The notes under the pieces were generated by a model. That model had not been told where the DNA came from. It ran no database searches and saw nothing but the letters and a program-made list of their open reading frames with translations. 64,000 nucleotides of DNA from Ignelater luminosus (lineage: Eukaryota > Arthropoda > Insecta > Coleoptera > Elateridae). Location: NCBI GenBank assembly GCA_011009095.1, contig VTPC01090592.1:205984-269983 (forward strand), written 5' to 3'. Below, in pieces: positions 20,700-32,949 of this stretch; the stretch's first letter is position 1; each line of letters starts with the position of its first letter. Both the position numbers and the translations under genes were made by a program.

Positions 20700-23299
20700 G
20701 GTTTGTTTGCAGCGGCCGTGAGTTTCCCTTATACTGAGGTGGCAGGTAAAGTAAAAGTCTGAACTTCGGGAACGTGCAGGTCTTGAAGCAGATTTATCCT
20801 TCGAGAAATTACAAGTTAATACTCACAGTGTAAAAAGTTTGCTCAACATTTGAAAAACACACCGTGTTGCCGAAACTTGCACATCAATAAATTTAAGTTT
20901 GTCCACCGTTTTGTAGCGATATATTTTACACTTGCTTTAACTGTCCACCTAAAACATACAGTACAACACAACTTCGGTACATAATCGCTCAAACTTTTTA
21001 AAAGTATGATACATGTGTAACCTAGTTAAACAATTTAAAAATGGCTGCCATAAGAACAAATCTCTTAAAACTTTTTATTACACTTTTCGGTATTTCCTGA
21101 CACCCATCACTGATAAAGAAAGAATAATGGCGGATGTGCGTGCAGAACACAGAATTAATGTTAGACATAAATATTAAAGCGCGTTCAGCGAGCTCGTCTG
21201 TTCAGAATATACAATATGATTTTAACTCTTTTCTCTATTACAATAAAGATTGAAAAGTAATAATAACAGATTCATAAATCGTCCGCGTCGGTCGTGTAAA
21301 CTTATATTTTGCAATTGTTATCAAACTTGCTTCTTTATAAAAATAAATTTAATTTGTAAAACTGAAACAAAAAGAAGGAAAGCAAAGAAGAAGAATGCTT
21401 TAGCTTTAGAACAAACAGTAAGGAATTGTAGAAATTTTCTAAGGCGTAGAGATAAAAAAAGTTTGAACATGTTATTTCGTTCAAGAAAATCATATCAAAT
21501 GAAGTTTTAATTAATTGCTGGATATGAAGGTTAAGGCCTTTGAAATACAAGAAAACAATTGAAGAATGATAAAAAATTTGGATTCATATAAGAGTAAGTC
21601 ATGTATGTATCTCTCACCGTTTTATTAACTCATAAATCACTGCCGTCATCACTTTTAATATTCTCCAAATCGTACCGAAAGACAGATACATGTAAAGGTA
21701 CTAAAGTAATATATTGTGCTTGCTGTAGTTTCATTCGGTATCTTTTTGGTTATGAAATATTCTAGCGCGTTTATTTACAAGGAAGATATAATGGAATCTC
21801 TACTCTTGCAGATAATGTATGGTGACATTGCGACACGGTATGGTTATTAAACATACATAAGAAGAAAAAATTTTGATGTATGAGAAAAAGTAAACGCGGG
21901 TATAACTTTTCTGTACAAGTTTCTTTCTGTGTAACATACTACTCGTGAAGTTATATGATGATTTATTGGTTTGTCTTTAGCTGCATGATATTACTACCCA
22001 CCTAAATCAATGATGATTAATGAATCACTACATCTTGAAAGATTTCCTTGTTTTAGGCTTAATTTCGTAGAGTGTTTAATTAACAAAGTTCAGTTAGCAG
22101 CGAGATGAGAATTTTGTTAATTGTTGCCCCTATTTATCATTTTATTAATTTTAAGATAGCACTTTTTTGTGTTTAAAAAAATGGAAATTGACTTTTTACA
22201 AGTGTTATTTACTTAGGTTTTTACATTTCCGTCAAGATTAATAAACATACATCGAATATCCCTTTTGAAGACGCATCATAGGAATTTCTCATGTAAAATT
22301 CTTAATTGAATTCCATCTCTGTTATGCATTTTAGACAAGAATGTTTAGAGTAAAAGCTGTTCAGAACTTAATTCTGCACATAATAAGCTTAAGATTTTTG
22401 TTATGTAGTTCAATTTTTGAATTTGGACCCGTTTAGAATTATCCTGACTGCATAAGTCCACCAAAACTTTAAAATCTTCTATTTTCCTTTAGCCCATGCT
22501 TTCTATATTATGCTAGCCATAAACGTGTACTCGTTAGTGGTGTTGCTGTATGCATCCTTTTCCTATTCATTTATGTTTAGAAAGATAAACGATGCAGTTA
22601 AAATTATTATAAAACGGCTACCTGCCTGCCACGGTTTGCAATATAAGTCAAATAAAATAAGTTGCAAAAAGAAATGAAAAAGATTTAATACATTCAAATG
22701 TTGTTGTTGAACAGCTTAACATGTCAAGCGTTTCAGCTAATATGTAGATGAAATAAACAACTGATATAGTTTAACATAAAAATAATTTCTAATTTGAGCT
22801 TTCTAGACGACCGTGATGCAGTGTGCAGGTTCCCTTACTTTTACTACAGACAATGGTCATTTCTTAACTAGAAATGTACACTAAAAGCACTTAATCCTAA
22901 ACGGATCTGTATTTAAAAATTGAACTATACACAGAGGATCTTCCTGTTTTAAGTCACAGTTTGGCTCTTCTTCTTATTCATTTTCTTATATTCTTGCTTT
23001 ATTTTTTTTAGCGCTCTGTATGTGAGTTTGTTTTCGATTTCATTTTTTTTTCATTACTTATAAATCTTTACTTTATTAACTTTGTCAAAATCTGCTTAAA
23101 AGTTTTTTTCGAAATTTCTCAAAAACTACTTAACCAAATCTTGATGTTTGTACACCGTTGAATAGATTCATTCAAATGAAGGATCACTTAGCCTCCTTTA
23201 CAAATTAGAAAAATTAAAGAGGAAGCTGTTACGTATAGTATAGTTATAACGTTCCGTCTTTTTTACGATGCAGCTGCAGAAAAAATTTTTAACACTGAA
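20700..23299. other. non-coding AT-rich DNA
   Basis: No gene, RNA or mobile element is recognised. The 86-codon frame at 21250-21510 is Lys/Arg/Asn-rich and looks compositional. Confidence 0.45.
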
Positions 23300-23690
23300 T
23301 CTTAATAGTCCTTCTAATCAATCAATACGTTATGTTTGGATTTTCTAAAGTCCCGCCAAAATACAATTAATCACGTTCGTACAAGGAACGTTATTGTAAT
23401 TTGATATCCAATCACTCAATTACCGAATTTTAAAACACATGGTTCCTTGACCTTGAAAGGATTTTGTTGGAATTCGTGAAATCGCAAGATATTTGAAGAC
23501 TGTAAGGATAGAAATTCTGCGATTGTGCAATATTGAAAATTTCCATTGATGTTTCCCAGGATAAATTGGCACTTGTACACTGAGGTCCTTTTGAAGAAAT
23601 TATTTGCATTTGTTCTTCAATTACGCCTTCAACAACTTGGTGGTGAGCAATCAGAATCTTTGTAATAATTACAATTGCACGTACACACCG
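23300..23690 (-). repeat. dispersed unknown repeat, copy 2
   Basis: Inverted copy of the repeat at 8770-9800; its two conserved blocks are 23310-23410 and 23455-23690, separated by about 60 bases. It lacks the roughly 640-base middle found in the other copy. Confidence 0.65.
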
Positions 23691-25014
23691 ATTAATGCTA
23701 TTTGAAGTAGAATCGCAGACAAAAGTTAACGAAACAGCTACCAGAGTAGCCTACCTTCTAATCGAGCATCTTGTACCAAAACATTTGAAATACTTTCACA
23801 TACCACCCGAATTTTGTTGCAAATTGTAGAATGTTCCCGCTGGAAATATCACCATAATCCTGGGCGGTACTTATCTTTATATCTTTATATATCATGCAGA
23901 AGAAAAGAAATCTTTGAAAGTTATGTTGGTTACTTGTTATTGTGTTAGTAGCAGTACGGGAAACACCCTTACATACCTCACCAGCAATCGTCTGCGTATT
24001 TGCCAGCCGCTTGTTTTACCCAAGGCGTCAGCTTTTGTTGCTTTACAAGAATTTCACCTCACTCGACGACCACGTAATCGCTAACCACCACAGCAAGGCA
24101 AGTCTTCACCGACGCTCCCGAAGGAGTCAACCAACCGCCACACAACTTGTTTGATTTCCAATCACTTTGCAACATCAACTATGACTTTCGCCTGAACCCA
24201 CACATCAGCCTCCGTCTCCACGTTTCCCCTCCGGAACCGCTGACCTTTCGGGCATCATAAGCCCAGTCCTCGAGGAGGAAAGGGGCAGAATTTCGTTTAA
24301 GGAACGATTTCCTTACCAAAAAAACCTCCGCCACTTACCACTTGATGCTATTGCCTTCCTTACTCTTAGTCTTAACTGTCTCCGTTGCGGATACTTTCTC
24401 AGCGCTTGAAAAGGGATAACAGTGTCGTGATTCACAAAATCCGGCAACCACAGACCGACCCAGCTTGTTACAAGCTCAACTCCCTCCTTAGCACATAAAT
24501 AAAGTACATATTGGCAAATAATCTCCAAAAGTTTCGAGACACCCAGAAGCTTCTCTCCAATCATCAGACTGGATTCTGTCCTAGCAAATCTAGTACGAAC
24601 CCTCCGCTTTCACATCGACGCCGCGGCAGCCTTCAACTCCCGACGCTCCATAACGGCCATGTTATCCCCTTGACAGCACTTTCGTATGCAGATAAAGGCC
24701 TTATTCACCTTCCCCCCCCCCCAACGTCATTAGCAAAATATTAAGGCTTATTTGGGTTAAGATACAAAAGAATTTTGATGTGCCGTCGATACTGGGCATA
24801 GATGACGTATATGCGGAAAACGGAAAGAATATGTCTGGAGGGACGATTCATAATTAATTAAAAAGAATGGGTGCAAAGACGCGATAAAAGAAGTGGTGTT
24901 ATTTGGGAGGATAGATTAGGAAAGGCGAAGGAAGCAGTACGGTAGAGAAAATCTCTACGGCTCGGTGTGTCTTCCCCTTTAGAAATAAGTACGTATACAG
25001 GATCAGAGGCGAAA
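23691..25014. other. unassigned sequence with a GC-richer stretch
   Basis: Bases about 24060-24720 are richer in C and G than the surroundings and hold short open frames on both strands without recognisable products. An old retroelement is possible. A poly-C run occurs at 24713-24722. Confidence 0.3.
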
Positions 25015-25810
25015 GGGGTTGGCGGGACCATTATTGGCCTGCAGGTGCTGGAAGCCGTGACATGAATTAAATATGTATAATTACTTTGGAGACATGCACA
25101 ATCCCGGAAGACTGGCAGTTTTTAGTTATTGTACCTTTATTTAGGAAGGGAGGTAACTATGAATGCAGTAACCATCGCGACATCTCGACGTATACTGGAG
25201 AAAGGGCTAAGAACACAAATGAAGGCAAAACTAGAGGAAGCTCATTGCGGCTATCGACCTAACCGAGGGACTTAGGACGCCATATTTGTGATTCGGCAAG
25301 CCACAAAGAAAACTATAGTTAAAGTATAATAAAGAACTTTACTTGTGCTTTATTGATATCGTGAAGCCGTTTGACTGGGTACCTTGGGGATCCATATGGA
25401 AAGCCCCGAGAAGTTACCGCGTCTCAAACAAACTGACCAAGAGAATTAAAAGCTTTCATCAAACCTGCAAGAAACTAAGTAAGATCCAATAATTGTACCT
25501 CAAAGCAGTTCAGTACTAACTCAGGAGTAAGACAAAGGAGATATCCTGAGTCAATTGTTGTTCACCGCAGTGAACTGGGAAATTAGCGACTGATTTCGAT
25601 AATAGTAAATTCGCTGATATATACGGACGCAACTGACAAGTTGCAATACAACCTCAACCTATTGATTATGGTCTTATAGAAGGTGAGGCTGAAAGCAAAC
25701 GTAAACAAACAAGACAATGATTATATCTAGAGAACAGTGTACCTACCGTATCATGATCAAAGGGCAAACTTTGGAGCAGGTGCACCAATTTAAGTATCTA
25801 GGTGTGTAGT
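25015..25810 (+). pseudogene. non-LTR retrotransposon (LINE) reverse transcriptase remnant
   Basis: The + strand carries, in shifting frames, the standard LINE reverse transcriptase series: TIPEDWQFLVIVPLFRKGG (about 25094-25155), LRTQMKAKLEEAHCGYRPN (25208-25262), LCFIDIVKPFDWVP (25346-25385), a VRQ-like block (about 25525), an active-site equivalent YTDA in place of YADD (about 25620), and IKGQTLEQVHQFKYLGV (25755-25807). Stops, frameshifts and the altered active site make it inactive. Homology stops at about 25810. The block order and motifs fit an APE-type LINE; the clade is not resolved. Confidence 0.8.
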
Positions 25811-28789
25811 GACCTTTATAAAATACTTTTCTTTAAGGATACTAAACGCAATCTGTTTTACATAGAAGTTAAGAAACGGTATTTTGACAAACCAGCTTAT
25901 GAAAATGTTTGTATCACACTCAATAACTTTGGGTATCTCTTCAGTGGAAGCTACCGTTCTTAGAACTATGCGTGTCCCTTTCTGTTTAAAATAGATAGGA
26001 AATAATCATCTTTATCTTTCAAAAAGGACCTAATCATTTTGTAAGGTGTTACACAATAATATGCATTTAAGGAGTAAGCTTAAAGAAACAGTCAGTTAAT
26101 TGATATTCAGTGTTCAATTACTAGCATTACTCGTATGAAATTATAACATAAAGAAAATTTAATTAAAGTATTCTGTAAGAAATAAATTAAAAACAAATTT
26201 GTACTACATTAATGACCGAAATACAGAGACCAGATTTCCACTCGAATATAAATTTTACGTAGTACATATTGGAACAAAACGACAAATTTCCAAACCGTCC
26301 AAAATCAACAGTTAATTCGATTTTCTATATGATTAAGCACTTTCATTGGATTATTGGAATTTTCCATTTGTGAAAAACTTTGTAAGTAAATTAAAGCTTT
26401 TACAATCAGTTCGATTTTATTGAATCCAATACACTTTTCATTCATCGAATACATCTTGACCAGAACACTTCCAGTTGCTTCGGAAATTCTAAATAAATTA
26501 ATTATCCTGGAATCTTGTTTGAATAAGGGTTTGATTTTATCAATTTATAAAATACCATTCGAGATTTTCTTTGAATAGTGAAGGTATGCAACCCAAATTA
26601 CATCTTTCCTATTTAATTTTACATGAATTTGTCTATAGTTTCTGTAGTCTTCTAATTGTAAATGTAAAACATGCAGTTACTACTCACTATTTCACTGACT
26701 ACTTTGAAACTCTTCACAACTCAACCTTCAACCTCTTTCAAACGTCACATTTGTAAACAACCTATTGTTGTCATTGACATTAAATAATACAAGTAACCAC
26801 ACAAGAGCGTTAATTTCCTCGAAATAATTATATTTGGATATTTACACAAAGTAAAATGATTTCAAACAAAAAATTTTATTTTCGATATAAAGTACAAGGT
26901 TATCAAACAGACTGGAATTATAACATTCCGCCAAACTTCATAAAATTTCCGCTTAGTCAAGTTTTGCATCCGTTCCCCATTTAACGGATGTTCCGGTCCG
27001 GGTAAAGCATTTGCATCTTGAAAATATTTCCGATACCAAACTGAAGCCAGTAAATCACGAAAGCTAGGGTATCTAGAAAAAACCGCATGCTCTATTTATT
27101 TCCAATAGTATCAGGTTTTTAAAAATACATCAACAAATCGGATTTTGTAATCAATTAACGGGATTAAATTTTGAATAATTTAGAGGAAAAAAAGGAACAT
27201 GAGAGCTATGAATATTTGAAATTTAGAGAGCAATAGACTAAGTTAAATTGAAATCGATGGAAATTCCTTGAGTTATTGCTTTACAGGATTTCAAACATAA
27301 AAACCAATGCGGATTACACTCGATGTCGAAATTATTGAATTGCTGAAGTTTCTCAAATCAGTAAATCGTTTTTTTGCTTACTTACTTCGATTTGAGAATG
27401 GTTCCATTTATGTACTGCTACATCTCTAGAGGTTTTTGTGTGAAACTTACAGGTTTTTCCCCAGTTGAGGGATTTTACAAACTTCGTTATCCCATAAAAT
27501 GTGCTCCATCAGACATCAAATCTATAGTACGCACACCTTCCACTTCCTTATTCAATTTCGCTAGAATCGCAATGAGAAAATCAATAAATACAAATATTCC
27601 TATTCGTATTCTCATTACTATTTTTGAAGATTCTAACAAGTTAAGAAATAAACAGAATGAAATATCCCGTGAAATCCGCATCTTTGTAGGATTGAAGTTT
27701 TAGATTTTCACGATGAAGTTAAAACTTTTATTTTCATTATGTGTATTGTAAAAGTTTTTGAGTTTCTTGTATGGAAATTTCATACAATGAAAAAATTTTT
27801 TGTTGCAAAGTATATACGTAAGTAAAATCTGTAAAACATCTACAAAAGAGAAGATTGAAAAAGTCTTGCTTTCTGTATCTGAAATTTAATTTATTATGCT
27901 GTTCATGAATGTTTAGATTAAATTTGTTAAGGTGCTTCGTTTTTCAAACGCTTTAGATAATTTATTGTTTTTTAGTATTTATCCTCAAGATTGTTATTGA
28001 ATTTTTAACTAAATTCATTAATGTCCTTGGTTTTGCATCAAAACAATTTTATCTTTCAAGACAATCTTCCCATTGTGTTAGAGAGGATTACAGTTTACAA
28101 ACAAAATAAATTAATTATCGTAAAACTGCTTACGGATCTTCCTGCTAATCAATCAAGTTAAAAACATTTAAGAGATAAAACTTGTTAAATTATTTTTATA
28201 ATTAAGCTGTCTCGAAATCAAAATCACGTATACAGGCAATAACTATTAGCGAATCTTTCTAGATGCAGCTTGTATACAAATTCGTGCTTGTAGGCGTGAG
28301 AAGACGTCTCGTAGACTTCAAAACGTAGATTTAAGAAGCCATTAGAAGCAAAACCAAAAATCTTTTTAATATTATTTCCAGGATGAAATAGCTTTCGAAA
28401 TAGAAAGTTGAACGCAGTTATTTTGTTAAAATCTGTATTCTCTTTGGTTGGTGTTGGTGTTTCCTTCCATTTTAGTCGGTGCGGTCCCCGGGTACCAGAA
28501 GGTTTACTCTTCCTTCCAGACGGGTAGTTGCTGGGAAGTGTCCAAGTTTTATTAAAAACCAGAAATTCCAAATTAAACTTGACGCCCTCCAATGTTTCGT
28601 CTCTATTAAAGGTATTAAACAAAAAGCTATCTAAAATAGTAGACAGCTTAGAGTAACAAGCCTGTAAAAAAATTCAATTACATATCTCACCTCGTTCTTA
28701 AAATACTGAAAAAACAAGATATTTTAAATGAGACTCTCACACTCTGTACCTTGGAAACAGTATACTTTCTAGAAAAATGTAATAAGGCA
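25811..28789. other. non-coding AT-rich DNA
   Basis: Open frames at 27374-27703 (+) and 28224-28622 (-) reach 109 and 132 codons but resemble nothing I recognise and lack splice or codon-use support. No RNA gene seen. Confidence 0.4.
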
Positions 28790-29990
28790 AAACAGGCTTA
28801 ATTCTTGTCGAGGAATACAAGCAGGTTGGGTTAAATAAGATCGGTAAGGTGCCTTACAGAGATAGAGGAGAAAATTCGGAAGACGCCGAGAAATGTTTCG
28901 AGCGTTCGGCTGGGACCGCAAGCAAGGGAAATTCGTAACGGAACGGATGGGATGTGGGCATCTCGGTACCTTTCGGACTCATTGTGTGCTAAGCCTGTAA
29001 TCAAAGTGCAGTTTTTTCATGAATTCGTTTTAGTTTTGTGTGCGCGAGTGTCAGAGAGTGTTTTAGCAGCGTTTTCTCAAATAAGTTTCTCTGTTTAGCT
29101 TTGTAGAAATTTACAAAAAGCAAGTACGTATAAAGTCCGTTGTTAGAGATTGACCCAGCATTCTCGTCTGCAAACCGTAATCCTACGATGATGATTACCT
29201 ATAACTATCAGGACCAAGTATGGCTCTCGAGGAAATATTTATGGCTCTCGGAAGTAACCCTGACTACAGAGGAATAACTATGTCACATTGGACAGTATCT
29301 GCACTCTCAGGAGTAACTACAGCTTTTTCGGGAGTACTTATGACTGCTGTAACTATCGCGGGAGTACCTACAGCTTTTAGGAGTAACTGTGACTCTTGAA
29401 AGAGTACCCATAACTCTTGGAGTAACTAGATCATGAACGCCAACGGCCTCGGGGACGTGCGCACGAGACGTCCTGAGTAGTATTATAATATGAGACCAGG
29501 CTATTTTTTCCCATGTTGGACTTACTTGTTGGCACCTGTCAAGTTGTAACTCCTGATCTACACTTCCCTTGTGGAGTTTAAACGGTTCGAATTTACTTTT
29601 AACCGGTCTCAAGCTGAACGAAAAGAAAATCGAAAACCCAATAGCAAACAGCATTACTATGAGTGGGACCTCTCGAAACCAGAAATGAGTGCAAGAGAAG
29701 GCAAAGAAGCTCACCGACAGCACGTACGGAACGAATGCGAAGCATCGGGGCGACTGTAAATTAGAAATCTAGAGCGGAGAAATTTAGGTTGCTTCCTATC
29801 ATGGGCTGTTGTTGAGGGTTAGTTTCGGGATTTTCTTTTTATAAAGAAGTTTTTCAGGTCTGCTCCCTCAATCTTTATTTTCAGGCCTAAGACGATTTCT
29901 TTACAAACAGTAGAATTCCGTGGCTGGCAACCTGGAGATACCTCGGGACGTTTATTTTGTTTTTCGCAATCTCACTTAGGAAAACCAAGA
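28790..29990. other. compositionally distinct island, retroelement-like but unassigned
   Basis: This stretch has markedly more G+C than its flanks, with sharp edges. It contains a degenerate minisatellite (29200-29430) and a region (29560-29760) that reads as a basic, hydrophilic open frame. The composition and mosaic structure suggest the LTR/leader of an LTR retroelement or another insertion. No pol motif, primer-binding site or second LTR could be identified. Confidence 0.3.
29200..29430 (+). repeat. degenerate minisatellite with GGAGTAACTATGACTCT-like unit
   Basis: At least eight imperfect units of about 24-30 bases follow each other, each containing GGAGTAACT or GAGTACCTA and CTCTCGG or CTCTTGG-like spacers. 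Units diverge too much for recent expansion. Confidence 0.7.
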
Positions 29991-31639
29991 AAAATAGAGA
30001 CGAGGTGAAGTTTTTATCCTGATGACTGTTTTCAAGTTGAACTAGTTAATAGAATTTTTCAGGATTGTTTTGTTTTATGCAAAGCGCTACAATTAAGTCT
30101 TATTCACAAAACCATACCGAAGTTGTTAATCGACTTTTGAAGAATTTACCGATGGTAGATAACCCAATAGCATCTTAGCTTAAAATTTAAATTAAAAGTT
30201 TTTAATTCAGACAACTTAATTAGAATTCTATCTGCTAAGTTAGCCTTCTGGTGCTTTTATATCAAATGGAAAAGAAACTGCTTTTTCTCTCTTGACCTTC
30301 AGGTCAAGTTCTCTCTTGAGTTTCAAGTCAAGTTCACTTTGATAGCAAAACTATAACCTCCAATGAAAGAAGCAAATAAAAGGTGTAATATAGGCTACCC
30401 AATTGACATACAAGACAATGGGGAAAGTCATCTTAATGAAATTAAACTAAATAAATTACTTGATGGTGGAAAAGTGATCTTTACGGTAAAAAGAAATTCA
30501 AAACTAGTCTGAAAGTTAAGGATCTACAGATTTTCTCTCTTAATAGTTTAAATAGATTAAAATCTTAAATTAACAAAAATATTTTATTTTTCCATAATTA
30601 TTATTATTAAACTTTACTATCATAAAGCCGTCTGAGTGGTTTCGGTATTACCAGAATCGTCTAGTTTTTTGCAACTTTGCATTCTCGTTTTAATGGCAGC
30701 ACCTAAACGAATGCTAACGATGCTACAAAGTGTTCTCATAAATCAAAATTTAAATAATATAAGACATTGTTTATGTGTACCGTAAATTCCAGAAAAGTTA
30801 TATTAAAACTTGTTTACCAGGAATTGACTATGACTGTAATTCAAGGACCGTAAACGAGTTTTTAATCGTCAAATTATGTTCCTGTTTTAATTTGTGGTAT
30901 TTTGTATACAAATGGTAAATTCTATTACAACAAAGACATAACCGTGAAGATTTTCACCTTCAAACGACAAATCGCTGAACTTATTGATATTAAATCAGTA
31001 AGAGGAATTTCAAATTTTCAATTTCATTTACTGTTTGTTGTTGATTTATATTTTATGTTTGAATATTCATTTACCATTAAGAATGAATTATTTTTATTTA
31101 CAGGTTTTAAAAAAACAAAAACTTTTTGAAGCTTAATTTTCCAGTTCTTGATATTTTTAGTATCTTTTATTAAAAAGTTATTAAAACGCTTAAAAAGATT
31201 CATCTGCAATAATGAGAGAGATAAAATTAATTTCGCCTTGAACTTATACTTGAAGAACTGTTTGTAATTCCCTTCAGACATAATCAATTACCGTAACTAA
31301 AAAAAAAAGGTAAACAAGAATAATTTCCTTTAAAATTATTGTTAGGCTAATTAATTAACCTGCAAATGCATTATGTATATAATAAATAGATATTTCTCTA
31401 ATAATTATCGACAAGATGAAACATTATGTAGACAAATTAAAATGATTTAATATTCTAAAGTATCCTATCTTGATAGAAGTATTACATAATCATGATAAAA
31501 CAAGATAAATCTTTCATTTATTTAAATAATTGAGCATGATGTAGAGCTTTATAAATACAAGACGTCAGCTGGAAAATTATGTAAAATAATTATCTGAAAA
31601 TAAATATTAAAAAAGAAAAACTAACATGAATTAATTTTA
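29991..31639. other. non-coding AT-rich DNA
   Basis: No gene recognised. A CTCTCTTGA-type short direct repeat occurs near 30288-30320. Confidence 0.45.
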
Positions 31640-31800
31640 ATTGCAAGTAATCTTCTTCGAAGTTACAAGAAAAATCATTAGAGACACGCTAGGGAAAATT
31701 CAAAGTAAATTAGATTCGCCAGCAGGTCGTAAACTGTTTCTGTATTCTGCACACGACATCAATGTCATGTTCAGTGCAATGTATATTTATTTCCTCCGAG
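31640..31800 (+). pseudogene. isolated histidine acid phosphatase exon relic
   Basis: The + strand reads VTRKIIRDTLGKIQSKLD followed by RKLFLYSAHDINVMFSAMYI. This is clearly the exon that carries the catalytic 'HD' motif in histidine acid phosphatases; the same block in the intact gene downstream (63125-63336) reads RKIFLYSAHDFTIS. An AG precedes it at 31645-31646 in the same phase as the intact gene's acceptor. Similarity ends after the 'SAMYI' position and a stop follows at 31827-31829, so the second half of the exon is missing. No other phosphatase exon was found within several kilobases. I infer a decayed tandem paralogue. It could alternatively be an exon of a gene that extends beyond what I can recognise. 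Confidence 0.7.
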
Positions 31801-32228
31801 TTAACCTTAATATTCGTCTTATGTATTAGGTGAAGTTCGTAAAATAAATAACATTTCCGATATTAAGAGCAGGGTGAATAGCTTTACATATAAAATTATT
31901 TATTGAGGAACCTCTGTCTAACTTTTTTTATCAGATTACATTCACGCGGAATTGAAAACTTCAAAAGTAGCTTATGACTGATTAGTGTATTAGTAATTAC
32001 GTTTATTGTTTTTTACTTTTATTTTTTTAAAAAGTTTGTTAATCTGTTAAAGAGAAAATTTATTTGTGTATGTGAAATTGATTAAAACGATGAATTCGAG
32101 ACAGGAATTGGTGACCCTGGGCGAAGACTTATCGTCAACACACAATACCCAAAAGAAATCTTCGAATTTATTTTGGCGAATGATAAACGAATTTGAAAGC
32201 TTGTCGATCTGAGCTGTTACCATAGTTT

Positions 32229-32760
32229 CTACCTGGTGGTGGATACTAGAATGTATGTGTTGCCATGACTACCGTAAATACATTGAGAAGAAGACTGATT
32301 AGGACTATTGGATGCTGTTGGTTGTGTGGGTTTGGGTGTTGAGTAGATGAAGTTTGCCGTAACTTTCATATTTGGTTTCGTTTCTATGTCCGTTGGGGGA
32401 AGTATGAGCTTATTAATGGGCCTTCTCATGGTTGTCCCCCCTCGCCGCTGAACTGTTGCTACCGAGACTGTTCTATTGCTAACTGGATGTACTAGTTTTT
32501 GAACGTTTACGTTTCCAATTTGAGTCTACCTAGATATTCTGCTGACTAGGATTTCCAAAAGTCTATTTTCACTTTTTGAATAAGTCTCCACTCGGCTTGT
32601 CCGGTGGTAGTAATTCCAGATTCTGCTGACTCTGATGGTAATGCTCCATCGGTTAGCAAAAGGACTACGGTGTCACTGACTTCGTCTGGTAGTGGACACA
32701 GTGGACGAGAATTGATATATGCTTCAATCTAACAGAATAACGTTATTAGTTTTTCGAAGC
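32229..32760 (-). pseudogene. BEL/Pao-type integrase C-terminal fragment
   Basis: Read on the - strand from 32732: LEAYINSRPLCPLPDEVSD (the conserved 'NSRPL' block), then QKVKIDFWKS-SAEYLGRL (about 32580-32535), then VATVQRRGGTTMRRPINKL and ILPP (about 32465-32395). These are the end of the integrase core and the following domain typical of BEL/Pao retrotransposons, where a promoter-proximal-like 'G...RP..KL..LP' block closes pol. The frame changes at least twice. The rest of the element is absent; to the right it meets a LINE on the opposite strand. Confidence 0.65.
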
Positions 32761-32949
32761 TTTTTTAACCTTTCTGTCCGACTTTTAAGTGCAGCGTCCG
32801 GTGTCCATATTCTCTCACGGCGTCACCTAACGTCAATTTCATTCTAGGAAACAGGTTGGAATGCACCATTGACAGGTCCGGAGTGCTCAGATGCCCTGCG
32901 AATGATAAAAAAGTTAAATCTGTTTGAATTTGTAAAAACGTCAGTTCCA

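Noticed and set aside
24060-24720. GC-richer region with overlapping frames on both strands
   Set aside because: Considered as LINE RT upstream of 25015, but I could not place any RT block, so it is left unassigned.
27374-27703. 109-codon + frame
   Set aside because: No similarity recognised, low-complexity basic/hydrophobic content, no splice or promoter support.
28224-28622. 132-codon - frame
   Set aside because: No recognisable domain; proline/lysine-rich in the middle only; not supported as a gene.
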